Assembly (NCBI GenBank): GCA_036245805.1
Contig: BTRK01000002.1
Location: 16,733,067-16,797,066, forward strand
Direction of reading: 5' to 3'
Source of the DNA: Pristionchus mayeri
Lineage: Eukaryota; Nematoda; Chromadorea; Rhabditida; Neodiplogasteridae
DNA: 64,000 nucleotides
Made by a program: the position numbers and the translations under genes. Below the pieces are notes generated by a model, which saw only the letters and a list, made by a program, of their open reading frames with translations, was not told the DNA's origin and searched no databases. This document shows positions 46,785 through 57,701 of this stretch, piece after piece. How positions within the stretch are numbered: the first letter of the stretch is position 1; every line of letters begins with the position of its first letter.

Positions 46785-49694
46785 GGTTCTCAAGTGTGTG
46801 GCGAGCGGTCGAGTGCGATTTCGTCTCCCCGTCTCCGGTTCCGCCCGCCCAGAGTCCCTCTCCCAGAAGCGTTTGGCACGCGGGAGTTGTACGCCACTAC
46901 GATGGTTCGCCGCTTCTACATCGGCACCATCAACGCCAGGACGCTCGGTCCAAGGGAGAAGCAGACGGAGATGGAGCTCGCCCTCGACAAGATCAAGTGG
47001 GACGTGATTGCAGTGCAGGAAGCAAGGATTGTGGGTTGTGCCTCGTTCAATCTTACATCCTCAGGCACTGTAGTCTACCACTCGGGCGGGCCCACTGCTT
47101 CCCATGGCGTCGCATTCTTGCTTCGACCGCACCTTGCGCGCGGAGCGGTGTTCAATGGCCTCTCCCCTCGTCTGGCCACTCTCCTCCTCCCCGATCTACG
47201 GCTCTTCCTGGTCTGCGCGTATGCTCCCACGTCTTCCTACGATGACAACGCTTACGATGACTTCCTAGACCAGGTTGAGACTGCTCTGCAGAGTGCGCCC
47301 AGAGGCCTTATGCCAGTTCTAGTCGGTGATTTCAACTGTAGAGTAGCGAGGGAACCTGGCAATGAAAGATTTGTCGGTAACTTCGCCTCTCCCACACCGA
47401 ACTCACGCGGACGCTGTTTCACTGAGCTCTGCGTGAGGAATAGACTGCGCATCCAGAACACGTTCCCCAAGAGACGGCACGGTCGAATCTGGACATGGCG
47501 ATCCCCCAACGGCTCCTCATTCCACCAAATTGACTACGTTGCAGCGCCCACCACAGCGAGAGTAGTCAATTGCGGAGTCATTGGCCGGTTTGAGTTTGAC
47601 TCCGACCATCGCCTTGTCCGGATGTGCCTCTCCCTCCCTGGCAAGATGAGGCAGAAAAGATGCAGGGAGCGGTTAGATTTCGATCGATCTGCTTTTACTG
47701 CCAACGCATCCCTTCTCGCGTCACTGCCCCTTGCCCGCCCCAGTTCTGCTGCCGATGCCTACTCTACGGTCAAGGCTTTCACGGAGACCGCGGCAATGAA
47801 CTGTTGGAGGAAGCGCCAATCCCCGCCTTGGATCTCGAGTGGAACACGGAAGCTCCTAGCGATGCGGCATCAATTGCAATCCAATCCCCCAAGGAACTGT
47901 CGCCTACTCAGTTGCCTGCAAAGCTGCCCGGACGAGTCTCGTCGATGACATCAGGAAGCGAAAGGAGGCACAAGCACGGCAAGCAGCAACCATGGGAAGG
48001 AGCATCGTGAAGAGCATGCTGAATCTGCACACCTCAAAGAAGCGCCTCCTCGTCCCCGACCCTGTCACTGGTGCTCTCTCTCAAGCAGCCACCGAGACAG
48101 CTGTCCAGCTCTTCTTCGAGGATCTCTACACCCCTGCAGTTCAGGTCCCACTCACAATCCCCCCTCATCCACCCGATCCTCTTCCGCCCTTCCTACCCGA
48201 TGAGGTCAGCGAAGCGATGTCTCTACTCAAGTGTGGTCACTCCCCCGGGTCGGATGGCATTCTCCCTGATATGCTATTCCACTCGCGACACCACCTCGCC
48301 CCCATCATCGCTGATCTCCTCAACTATCTGGTAGAAGGTGAAGCCGTCCCACGCGATTTGACCGAAGCAGTGGTTACTCTTCTGCACAAGAAAGGAGATC
48401 CCACCAACGTCGGAAATTTCCGCCCAATCTCCTTGCTCACCGTAACCCTGAAAACCATGACCAAGGTGATTCTGAAAAGACTCGAGGCAGTGCTCGAAGA
48501 GACTGAGTCGTCAACCCAAACCGGTTTCCGGAGCGGGTATAGCACCCTCGACAACCTGCATTCCATCAATCAGGTCGCAGAAAGAACCTCGGAATACGGT
48601 ATCCCGGTCTATTTCGCATTCGTCGACTTCAAGAAAGCATTCGATTGCGTGGAATGGAGTGCATGTTGGCAAGCCCTCTACTCGTTCGGAGCCCATCCTA
48701 CCCTCGTCCACCTGCTGCGCCGCATCTACGAGTCTTCCTCTACACTCATCAGAGTAAACGAGGAACTCGTACCAGTCACTGTGCGAAGAGGAGTCAGGCA
48801 AGGGGATACCCTCTCCCCTCGTCTCTTCAATGCAGTGCTTCGCTCAGCCATGAATGACATCGACTGGGAGAACGACGGGATTCGAATTGATGGCAGGAAT
48901 TTTTGCCACTTGGAATATGCCGATGACGTAGCCCTTGTTGCGAAGTCTCACCCGGAAATGGAGAGAATGCTGAAAAAGCTGATGGACGCTTGCAGTAGAG
49001 TTGGTCTCGAGATGAATTCAAATAAGACCAACCTACTCACTTCCTGTACAACAACCCGAAATCCAATCATTATCAACAATCTACAGTTCGATTTCGTTGA
49101 ATCAGCCACCTATCTCGGAGGGAAGATCAGTCTCCCACTTGATCACTCTGACGAGATCGAACACAGGATTCGACTAGGGTGGTTCGCCTGGAGCAAGCTC
49201 TCCCATCTGCTGTCCTCCCGCCTTCTACCCATCAAGACCAGGAGAAGAGTCTTCGAGAGCTGCGTGACGGCTACCGTACTCTACGGAAGCGAAGTTTGGG
49301 CGCTGAGGGCGAGTGAGAAAGAGCGGCTCAGTGTTACCCAAAGAAAGATGGAGAGGAAGATGTTGGGAGTCACGCTGAAAGATCGCTGGAGGAATGAACG
49401 CGTGCGCGGGATCACGAAGCTGAGGGATTGGATCGAGGAAGGACTGAAAAGGAAAGCGCGCTGGGCCCTCAAGGTCAGGAGAATGGGACTAGAGCAGTGG
49501 AGCCGTGCCACTACGGTGTGGACGCCATACAATAGGAAGCGCCCCCCCCTGGGAAGCCTCATGTACGATGGAGAGATGATTTGACCCGAGCTATTGGCAA
49601 ACACTGGTGGAATGCAACTTATGAAGAGTACCTCCCCATCCTCATCTGAGCACCTATTGCCTTACATGATAAATTGATTGATTGATTGATTGAG
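46785..49694 (+). mobile_element. RTE-like non-LTR retrotransposon (LINE)
   Basis: A GC-richer block in AT-rich surroundings, encoding an apurinic-type endonuclease followed by a reverse transcriptase and ending in GATAAATTGATTGATTGATT, a (TTGA)n tail as in RTE-type elements. The 5' limit is approximate and set by the change in composition. It lies between array members O and P on the strand opposite to them. No clear target duplication was found. Near full length with few lesions implies a young insertion. Confidence 0.85.
46902..49650 (+). pseudogene. LINE endonuclease-reverse transcriptase, two frameshifts
   Basis: The single polyprotein would nick target DNA and copy its RNA there. From ATG 46902: RRFYIGTINARTL, VQEARIVG, LVGDFNCRV and FDSDHRLVRM are endonuclease motifs; FRPISLL, FVDFKKAFDCVEW, GVRQGDTLSP and LEYADDVALVA are reverse transcriptase motifs; RMERRMLG-like RKMERKMLGVTLKDRW and KARWALKVRRMG match the RTE C-terminal region. 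The frame changes twice. Near 47910-47925 one extra base moves the endonuclease frame to the next, where AARTSLVDDIRKRKEAQARQ precedes the RT. At the C8 run 49542-49549 one base is missing; in the restored reading register the tail continues as VRWRDDLTRAIGKHWW to TGA near 49650. Both could be assembly errors. Confidence 0.85.
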
Positions 49695-49720
49695 ATCAAT
49701 AATGCTATTCACAGGTCGTA

Positions 49721-50714
49721 TCACTGTCGTATTCTCTCTTTCCCTATCTCAATATTCTCCCTCTCCGATTCAGGGTCATACCACTTGTCCATCAGCTCCA
49801 TAAGGACTTTTCCCTGTAAGCACTGATTTTAGGTCCAAATTCGCATAGGAAACGACTTTTTGAACTCACTTGATCTTTCCATATCTCCTCCTTCGTCAAT
49901 CCACTCTCTAAATATGCGTCCCTTTTCGCCTCGAGATGATCAATAACCAATGGGAAGGTCATTTTGAAGAATGCATACATATCCAACTGAAATGTTTATG
50001 GTTTTGAACGAAGTATCACATTTTCCATGGTCTCCTTATACAAAGACTCAACACAGAAAAGGTGCAGTAAACACTTACCTCGTGGTTTTTCATCTTCTCT
50101 TCCTCGCTGGTTAATGGTTTTATCTCTCTGCCGATCTTCATGAACCACTTAAGTGCCTTGGGGAGATACTTGAAATCAGAAGGACCTCCGGCGATTATCT
50201 TCAATTCAAAAATCTATGCCAAAGTTGTGAAAAATGTTATAACTCAAAGCAGAGTTCACTATTAATTTTGAAATCTAACGAAATATCATATTGTGAGAAC
50301 TTCAACATTAATTATTATTGAACTGTCATTTCATCGTGATTTTTGAAATACTCATTGAATCGTTACCTTTAACTTCTCATCGTTAGGAATGGACTGCAAG
50401 CCAATGACCTCCCTCTTCATTGCAATCAATTCATCCTCTGTTCCAGGATGCATCATGGGATACAAATCGCACAAATCGTCGACGATAACGTCGATCACTG
50501 CAATAGACTACTTCACATTTTCGAGATGTATTCTTTCGAACAACTTTCCATGAATTTTAAGCTTAGTTCTCTGATGAAGAATGAGCTTACCCTCTTCCAT
50601 CGGTGAATAATCCTTCATCATCTGCACTGCTTCATCTGTCCGATCGAATTCGATGTATCGATTCATTTCTGAATCCGCAGTGGAGAGAAAGACGAATGGC
50701 AAGAAATAGCGCAT
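49721..50714 (-). CDS. Array member P: tail removed by a stop codon
   Basis: Exons about 50714-50592, 50499-50368, 50201-50080, 49987-49870 and 49813-49721. The leader MRYFLPFVFLSTADSEMNRY follows CGTCAG directly. Exon 2 has VDDLCDLYPMMHPGTEDEL and AMKREVIGLQSIPNDEKLKV, exon 3 AGGPSDFKYLPKALKWFMK, exon 4 ESGLTKEEIWKDQV, exon 5 MDKWYDPESEREN and KERIRQ followed by TGA. Three more codons in frame (YDL, then TGA at 49709) match the KYEL/HYEL tail of its relatives, so the protein has lost only its last three or four residues. The rest is open and may be expressed as an untethered secreted form. Confidence 0.7.
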
Positions 50715-50822
50715 CTGACGGAATTAAATTATAATATGCATTTCGAATAATCGAGGTAACCCCTGCATGGTTAAACGGTGATCAGAAGTAATGAATGGTG
50801 TATAACCATTCGATTTGATTAT

Positions 50823-52143
50823 TTAGCGAACACAGGAGATAATATTCATTGCATCGATCTTAATGAAGCCCGTACAATAATTAATACCATCAAAAAGTTT
50901 TAGAGGTAGATAAAAACGTGTACTTAAATACATCTTCCTATTTCGGAACTCCTTCTCCTTCATTTCGTATTTTTCTTCGAGCCACATTTCATGAAGTATC
51001 AGAGGATCTTCCACGTCATGTCCCTGGTCCTCCCAGTCGAAACGATTGCTCGTTTTCTTCTGAAAATTTTTTTGTATTGATTATAAATTGTTTTATCGTA
51101 AAGAAGTTTATGCATAAAGAGTCCATATTGATAGCAACTTTTGGAACTTCTTCAGTTTCTGCCACCCCTCTTTTTGTGGCTACCCCTTCAATGATGGGCG
51201 AAGAAATGAGAGAGGGATGGATTGCCCAACGTTCCATGGACTTCTGAGAAAGCTCATAAATTTGACATACGATCTCCTTCTTTATTTGCTCCTTCGTCAG
51301 TCCTCGACTCTCGTAGCTGGCCATCTTCTTCTCGAGAATTTCGGTAACATACGCGGACAATTTGAACATCGCATATCCCTCAGCCTGGAATTGACAGGCA
51401 TTATAAAGCTGAAATGAAGAATATCGATGAATATGCTTACGTCTTTCATGATCCTTTTCTTATTCTCAGTCAGTTTTCTAAATTCTCGTTCTGCGATCTT
51501 CCATCCGGAGACAATAAATTCTTTGAAGAGACTGAATTTATCTTGAAAACGGGCCACAACCTGAAGAAAAGTTCCCATTCCCGCTGTGTAATATTCAATA
51601 GTTTCAGAATACGGCCGGGTTATTTGGCTACCACTCTTTCCACTTTTGAAGTTCCTTGTGATATGAAGAACTAATGACTAATTAATCGACTAAAAACGAA
51701 CCTCTTCAAAATCCTTGGCATCGGTGGTTAGCCAGTAAACTAGCTGCAGCTTCAACAGGTAGGTTTGTTCGACGATGGGTTCGAATTTCTCTTCCGGAGG
51801 TCCTTCTAGCTCTTCCAATTCTTCCATTAGCTTTCGGAACTTTTCGCTCTCCACTGGCTCCGGACGCAACTCTGGAAACTCCGTGCACAGCTCTTCGAAG
51901 ATCGTCTCGACCACTGAAATGTCAATTTCACATTCAGTGTCCCGGACTATTGAAGCATAAAAATAAGACATTAGGCGGAATAATTTCATCGGCTTTTCAT
52001 AAGCAAGAAGTTGAAAAAGTCGCACATTCATGGGGCGATACGTACTCCAGAATCCTCTCCAGATCGTGCGCTTTCACGATATCAGAGGCGTGAGATGCTA
52101 AAACAACATTGAGCAACGCCAGGAGTATCCATATTCAAAGGAT
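50823..52143 (-). pseudogene. Array member Q (EYVSPHE subgroup), start codon lost
   Basis: Aligned base for base with member T, exon 1 has ATC in place of ATG (52141-52143) and TGA in place of CGA two codons later, then continues in frame as a leader (ILLALLNVVLASHASDIV) and HDLERILEYVSPHE. No other in-frame Met precedes the leader. Exon 2 (51912-51702) is the long subgroup form: FEELCTEFPELRPEP, then a Glu-rich insert and YLLKLQLVYWLTTDAKDF. Exon 3 reads RFQDKFSLFKEFI, exon 4 SRGLTKEQIKKEIV. Exon 5 (51062-50823) starts WEDQGHDVEDPLILHEMWLE but its C-terminus has run on into unlike sequence without the EL tail. Confidence 0.7.
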
Positions 52144-52485
52144 TCCTGACATGAGTTGTGGTAAAATACAAAGGCGAATTGCCGAATTCGAAGTGGGAGG
52201 CCGGAGACTTCCTATATCTCTGGTTCAAAAGATCATTGCAGTGATCATATGATTCTTCGGTGCTTTGACATGCCCAACGCTCAGAGGAATTCGATGGATG
52301 TGAACCAATTGAAGGAAGAAGTTGAGATAAAGCAATTGAGAATGAAATGTTTATTGGAAAGGTGAAACAATGACAAAAAGCACACCCGTTCTCGCAATAG
52401 ATATCGTAAAAACAAGACTGAATGGAACAGTTTTTCAAAATTTTATGAAATATCAATGAGTTCTCAAAAGAGTAAGTCAGAGTTC

Positions 52486-53627
52486 CTATTGCTCACGTAT
52501 CCGCTTCTTCCCTACCTCGACGCTTTCCGCCTCCGGGTCATATTCGTGCCATTTATCAATGAGCTCCAGGGTACTTTTTCCCTGGAACATTCACTTTATA
52601 AGCACGGAGAAGTATTGAGCTCACTAGATCTCTTCTGATTTGTTCTTTCGTCAATTCACTCTCCACATAGGCGTCCCTTTTCGCAAGGAGATGATCGAGT
52701 AAAAAGGGGAAGCTCATTTTGTAGAATGCATACTTATCTAACTGCAATTCGATCTTTTTTTCGTAATATTGATCATGGATTCGTTACCACCACCCAAAAA
52801 ATGTACATTATTTCATTAAAAAACGTACATAATCATTTTTAAACTTTTCTTCCTCCTTGTTCAGTGGTTTCATCTTTCTTCCTATTTTTAAAATCTCAAA
52901 AATCGCATCGGAGAGAAAATTGAAATTGGGCAATTTGCCGCCTTCAGCGGAAACCTTGATCACCTGAAGTGAACAGTGTGAGACAACAATTTCTAATAAC
53001 AGAGAGTTTAGTGCATACTTTGAGAAACACTTAGCCATTTCAGTAAAAGAGTGCTACACAAGTGTATGGCACTAGGTCGGATGAGAACTAAGACGTCATG
53101 TTTTGACAGATCAGTGTTCAAGAATAAAGTAGCGTTCTCACCTCTTCCCTCTCATGCTCGGGTAGCGTGAAAAAGTATACGAGCTCCCTCTTCAGTAAAT
53201 TTATCTCCGGGACGTAATCAGGTAGCACATACCAGTAATAGTAACACAGGTCGTCCACGACGCTGTCTATCGCTGAAAGGGAGCTTCTAACAAGAATTTC
53301 CATTTCAAATTTTGATCCTTTGACTAAGACGTGTCTTCAATATTTGTTGATTCTACGATAATAATGTACACCAGAAGAAAGGTACACGAAAATATAGATG
53401 TCGCTAATCAAAATCTATGTTCTGCGATTAAGATAGTTATTAATGACTATCTAAGAGAGTCTCATAAGATTCGCATACTAATGAGCTATCGATGAGTACT
53501 AACCAGCGTGGAAATGTGAATAATTGGCCATCAGCTGCTTCGCTTCATCAATCCTTTCGAATGCGATTTCGCGATTAACCTCTCGAGCAGAAGCCGAAAG
53601 AGCGAAGAGTGGTAGGAGACTTCGCAT
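52486..53627 (-). CDS. Array member R: tail removed by a stop codon
   Basis: Exons about 53627-53506, 53273-53140, 52964-52829, 52742-52626 and 52582-52486. The leader MRSLLPLFALSASAREVNRE follows TATCAG directly. Exon 2 is diverged (VDDLCYYYWYVLPDYVPE, no HPG) but keeps LLKRELVYFFTLPEHEREEV. Exon 3 begins with extra residues (VSAEGGKLPNFNFLSDAI), exon 4 ESELTKEQIRRDLV, exon 5 IDKWHEYDPEAES and KKRIREQ followed by TAG, then in-frame GAA CTC TGA. Thus a TAT/TAC to TAG change deletes YEL, the same part that member P has lost by a different mutation. Confidence 0.65.
53069..53100. repeat. Single arm of the 43791-43878 hairpin family
   Basis: CACTAGGTCGGATGAGAACT followed by AAGACGTCATG matches the right arm of the hairpin upstream of member M, here without its partner arm. 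It lies in an intron of member R. Confidence 0.6.
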
Positions 53628-53639
53628 CTGATATGTATA

Positions 53640-54380
53640 TCTATCAAAAAATGTAGAGAGCAAGTTCCATAAACGATTTCGAGTAACAACTTGACAGCTT
53701 GAAAATTGAAGCGCTTGAAGATGATCGTGGTCTTTAAATTACGAGCGTCCGCCACTCCCCAACTCTTCTTCCCATAGAATGGGAAGAGACAAGCAGAAGC
53801 AATTCACTCTAAAGGAGGAGTAAATGCAAACGCGCGCCCGGTTGGAATATGTTTCACCTAGGGACGCACTCTCTTCAAGTCGCGTGCTATCTCGCCACCT
53901 TCCCTGAGCTTTCCCTGATCTGGCTCCCAGCCAAATAGCTATAACTCTGTTCGGAATGAAGATATCAATATGAAAATTTCGGAGCTTCTTATCGTTGTGG
54001 AACTCTAGGCAGTGCATATGATAGCTTCAAAAAATGGATTTTGAGTTTACTCCTCCTTAATCACTCTACCATGTTCAATATCACCCTACCATGCTCACTT
54101 ACTGCCCTTCCATCAGAAATGAAGGATAAACACACGACAGAGACGACGATATTAGCCGTCCTTCAGATGCTTCAGATAATTGATGGTCTCAAACCAATGA
54201 CAGCTGAAGATTGATAAACAATTATGATTTAAATGTTTACTCCAATGATTACAATCAAGGAATGAGTGATGAGTAAATCCCGTAAGCTCATTGATTTGAA
54301 AATGATGCAATTAGATGACCCGGCGCATAAAATAAGAGGTAAGAGATTGATATGTTTCGATACGCGTTATGACATCCCAT
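53640..54380. other. Intergenic, with a possible short inverted-repeat element
   Basis: No gene is supported. AAGGAGGAGTAAA at about 53812 recurs inverted at about 54045, which could be the ends of a 240-bp element, but the arms beyond that match poorly. Confidence 0.35.
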
Positions 54381-54389
54381 AGCCCTATC

Positions 54390-55328
54390 CTACAGCTCTT
54401 CTCGGTGCTGACTGCTCGCATCTTCTGTATTCTCCGTCGACAACCGTGCAATTTGATCCTCCGTCTTCCTTCTCTTAATTTCCCTCTTATACTTCAAGTA
54501 CTTGCTGTGTCTTCTATCTTCAAAGTATTCCTCCAGCTTCCGAAGCTTCTCTTGCAGCCAAGTGTTGTGCAGGACACCAGGATCAGCCACATCCCAGTAC
54601 GAGCGCCGCCAGCGTTTCTGGTACTGACGAAGAGCCTTCTCCTGCACAAACAACGAACAAATTAACGTTTTTCCCCAGTTCTATTCCATTTTGGATAACA
54701 AGTTTTGACCATTCTAAATGAATTTCTTGCAAACCGTATTCGTTTCCAATGCCCACATCGGTTGCATTCCATTATGAGTGAATGGTTTTGACTGCGAATG
54801 AACTTCACCTACAATCTCCTTCTTGATCTGTTCCTGGGTCAGTCCTTGAATTTCGTATCTGGCCATATTCTTCTCGAGAAGTGCAGTAGCACAGGCGGAC
54901 AATTTGAACATCGCATATCCTTCTGCCTGGAATGGGTAGGCGTCTTAATGTTAAAGTGAAATTAAGAGACCGGCTGGGTAAGAATCGAGGGTCTCTTTGT
55001 TTCTCTCTTCACAAGATTCGTGTCTTCATCGTCAAATGGATCCACCAAAATGTCGTGGTACTTTCCCATGTCGTCCACAACACTGTCGATTACTGTAAAA
55101 TTATTAATATTGGAAAATGTGTGATAAAATCAATGCTCAATTAAAAAAATTTAAAAAAATTAATCAATGCTCAATATGCTCAATTAACATTTAAAGAGAC
55201 TTGCCCTCGTGAATATTGGAATATTCAGCCATCAGCTCCATTGCTTCATCAAATCGGTCGAGGAAGATGTGTCGGTTCATGGCGAGAGATGTTGTTGAGA
55301 GAAAAATGAGTGACAAGATACATCTTAT
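54390..55328 (-). pseudogene. Array member S: chimeric copy, start lost, tail REEL
   Basis: Exon 1 (55328-55203) is of the P/R type: after TCTCCAG the first codon is ATA instead of ATG, then RCILSLIFLSTTSLAMNRHI and DRFDEAMELMAEYSNIHEG. Exon 2 (55094 to about 55000) is a degraded P/R-type piece, VVDDMGKYHDILVDPF. No exon 3 was found. Exons 4 (54928-54810, GYAMFKLSACATALLEKN, IQGLTQEQIKKEIV) and 5 (54643-54390) are of the Q/T type, the last with a long charged helix (LEEYFEDRRHSKYLKYKREI) ending SSQHREEL. This is a recombinant between two subgroups. Confidence 0.7.
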
Positions 55329-55532
55329 CTGGAGATTTGGTCTGGATGCTGCAGTGAATTCCAAAGCTTCAGAAATACTTGATGGTGTAAAACCATTCAT
55401 CAACAATATACGAGGAATCACGAAAGAATAGTTGACAGTAACAAATTCATTCGGATGCAACATGACAAACTGTAACTGTAACAACACGTTTTCGTGCGAT
55501 CGTTTTGTATGAGTAAAAAACAAAGCTACAAC

Positions 55533-57004
55533 CTACAACTCTGCTCTCTTTTCTGTCTCTTCATCCCCTGAATTCTGAATCTTCGCTCGTTCTCGTCGAT
55601 CTTCATCGAGTCTTCGCTGGATATCCTCCATGTACCTCTCCTCTCTAATCGACCTTTCCAGTTTCAACTCCCTCTGCTGCATCTGCCAAATCTCGGATTC
55701 CCACATTCTGTGCAGCACATCGGGATCTTCATTGTCCAAATACGAGTCCTGCCATTGCTTCTCGTACTTCCGACGCGTTTTCATCTGTGCAGGACACGAA
55801 TAGTTGAGTTCGTGCATAATCAACGCTTACGATATCCTTCTTAATTTTCTCCGTGGTCAGCCCTCAATTTTCGTAGCTGGCGATTTTCTTCTCGAGAAGT
55901 TCGTTCACAATCGCGAATATTTTCTCCTTTGCATATCCCTTTCTCTGCAGAGGCTACGTATTGATTCATTAATAAAGCATGAGGTTACATTTTTCATTTC
56001 CTTCCTCTTCTCCTCACTCAGTTCCTTAAACTCTCGAAGTGCGATCTCCTCACCAGTCTCGACGAACTCGTGGAAGAGACTGAACTTGTCGTAGTAGCTG
56101 GCTTCCACCTGCAATGTGATCAATGAGTTGGCATGGTATGGTGCGATATTCTCCTTTCTAGGGTACGGTATCTTGATAGTACACAGTAATATTACGATAT
56201 AGATTATATGAACGTTTAGACAGAGAAAAATTGAGAATGGTTCTCGGAATGCCAAACTTTTCTGCGTATGCTCTGGTTACTTGCTCCCTCTCTTTCCCTC
56301 TTCCTTACCCTTATATTCTAATGATCTCGCGTTGATTTTCAACTTCAATTTCCATAATATCTAAGGGTAGTTCATAGAAATCGGATATGCCCATATGCAT
56401 AAGAGCCAACCTGCTCGAATTCCTCTGTATCGGTGGTGAGCCAGTAAACCAGCTGCAGCTTCAGGAGAAATACTTGTTCCACGGGAGGAGGTCGCTTCTT
56501 CGCCTCGGGAAACATCTCCATCATCTCTAGGAGCATCGCGCTCTCCTTTGGTTCTGGGACCAGCTCGGGATAGTCGGTGAACAGTTCTTGAACAACCGTG
56601 TCCACCACTGAAATGAATTTGCTTGTTTCTTGACGAAAACAACTGCTTCTTCACTCGGACTTTGGTCTATATTTGCATAGCTCTATGAAGAGCAACAGGT
56701 AGGATGATATGCTTCCGAATGATAACCAATCTCCAATAGTTTCACAGTGGGCTTTCCGTAAGTGTGAGAGTCTACTGTGATATCCGGAATGTTATGATCC
56801 GAAGGTGATAACATACAGCCCTATGAACATGTTTTTAGAAAGGTCATCTTACTCGAAAGATGGTAATCATAATGCGGCATACTCACATTCATGGGGCGAT
56901 ACGTACTCCAGAATCCTCTTCAGATCACGCGACTTCACGATTTCAGAGGCTAGCGAAGCTGAAGCAGTGTTGAAGAGAGCGAAGAGTAAAGATATTCGTA
57001 GCAT
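55533..57004 (-). pseudogene. Array member T (EYVSPHE subgroup), stop in exon 4, tail RAEL
   Basis: Exons about 57004-56886, 56608-56412, 56109-55992, 55950-55830 and 55783-55533. The leader MLRISLLFALFNTASASLA follows CTTCAG by two bases. Exon 2 is the long form (VQELFTDYPELVPEPKE, YLL-like VFLLKLQLVYWLTTDTEEF), exon 3 ASYYDKFSLFHEFVETGEEI. Exon 4 reads NELLEKKIASYEN, then TGA, then GLTTEKIKKDI; Q has Arg (CGA-type) at that site. Exon 5 is a charged coiled segment (QRELKLERSIREERYMEDIQ) ending EETEKRAEL. One substitution separates it from an open frame, so it is a young pseudogene or a selenocysteine/readthrough curiosity (unlikely). Confidence 0.65.
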
Positions 57005-57701
57005 TCCTGAAGTGATGCTTGGTATGAAGTAATCTAATGCATCTGTAGTAACGTCACGATACGAAGATGAATCTGGGCATTGATGTAGGAGTAGTCCCCC
57101 CCCGCCCCAATATTACCAATCAAACACGCAGGCATATAGGGAGCGAGGGTGTGGAAGAGAGAGTAAATTGTAGATATGAACAACAAGGTCAGCAAAAAGT
57201 GATAACATGAACAATCAATGGGGCTCGCCAAGCTCACTTGCGTTTACACCTCAACGCACAGTCACACGATGTCAATAAAATGGGTTACATTTCATAGCGA
57301 GACATGACTTCAGTTATTGGGAACTTACTGACAATCTGGGAATGAATACAACTACTTAAAACATAACGAAAACTGCATAGAACTGCTAAAATTCTCAATT
57401 CAAACATGCGCACAAAGCATGCGCATTTGTTGTCAACAAGCGTGCAGACGCAAGAAAGTGGGCGGAGTAGTGTGAACGTGGGAGAAGAGGGAAGAGATAG
57501 GGGTCAGGGCAAGGAGTAGAGTCAACATGAGAGTGAGTGATAGAGTGGAGGGTTCCCTCACTCTTGCCAACTGACGGGAGAACCACTTTGTTGAAAATTT
57601 TATCTCAACCTGATTATCATGGTAAACAAAAACAATAATGCAATATTATGACAAACAAGAAAAGAGGCAGTGAAATCCAGTTAAAATTCTGGGCAAATGG
57701 C

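Noticed and set aside
46796..47245. Long overlapping open frames within the LINE (also 47252-47509, 48511-48801, 49281-49604)
   Set aside because: They are other-frame readings of the GC-rich endonuclease and reverse transcriptase coding sequence.
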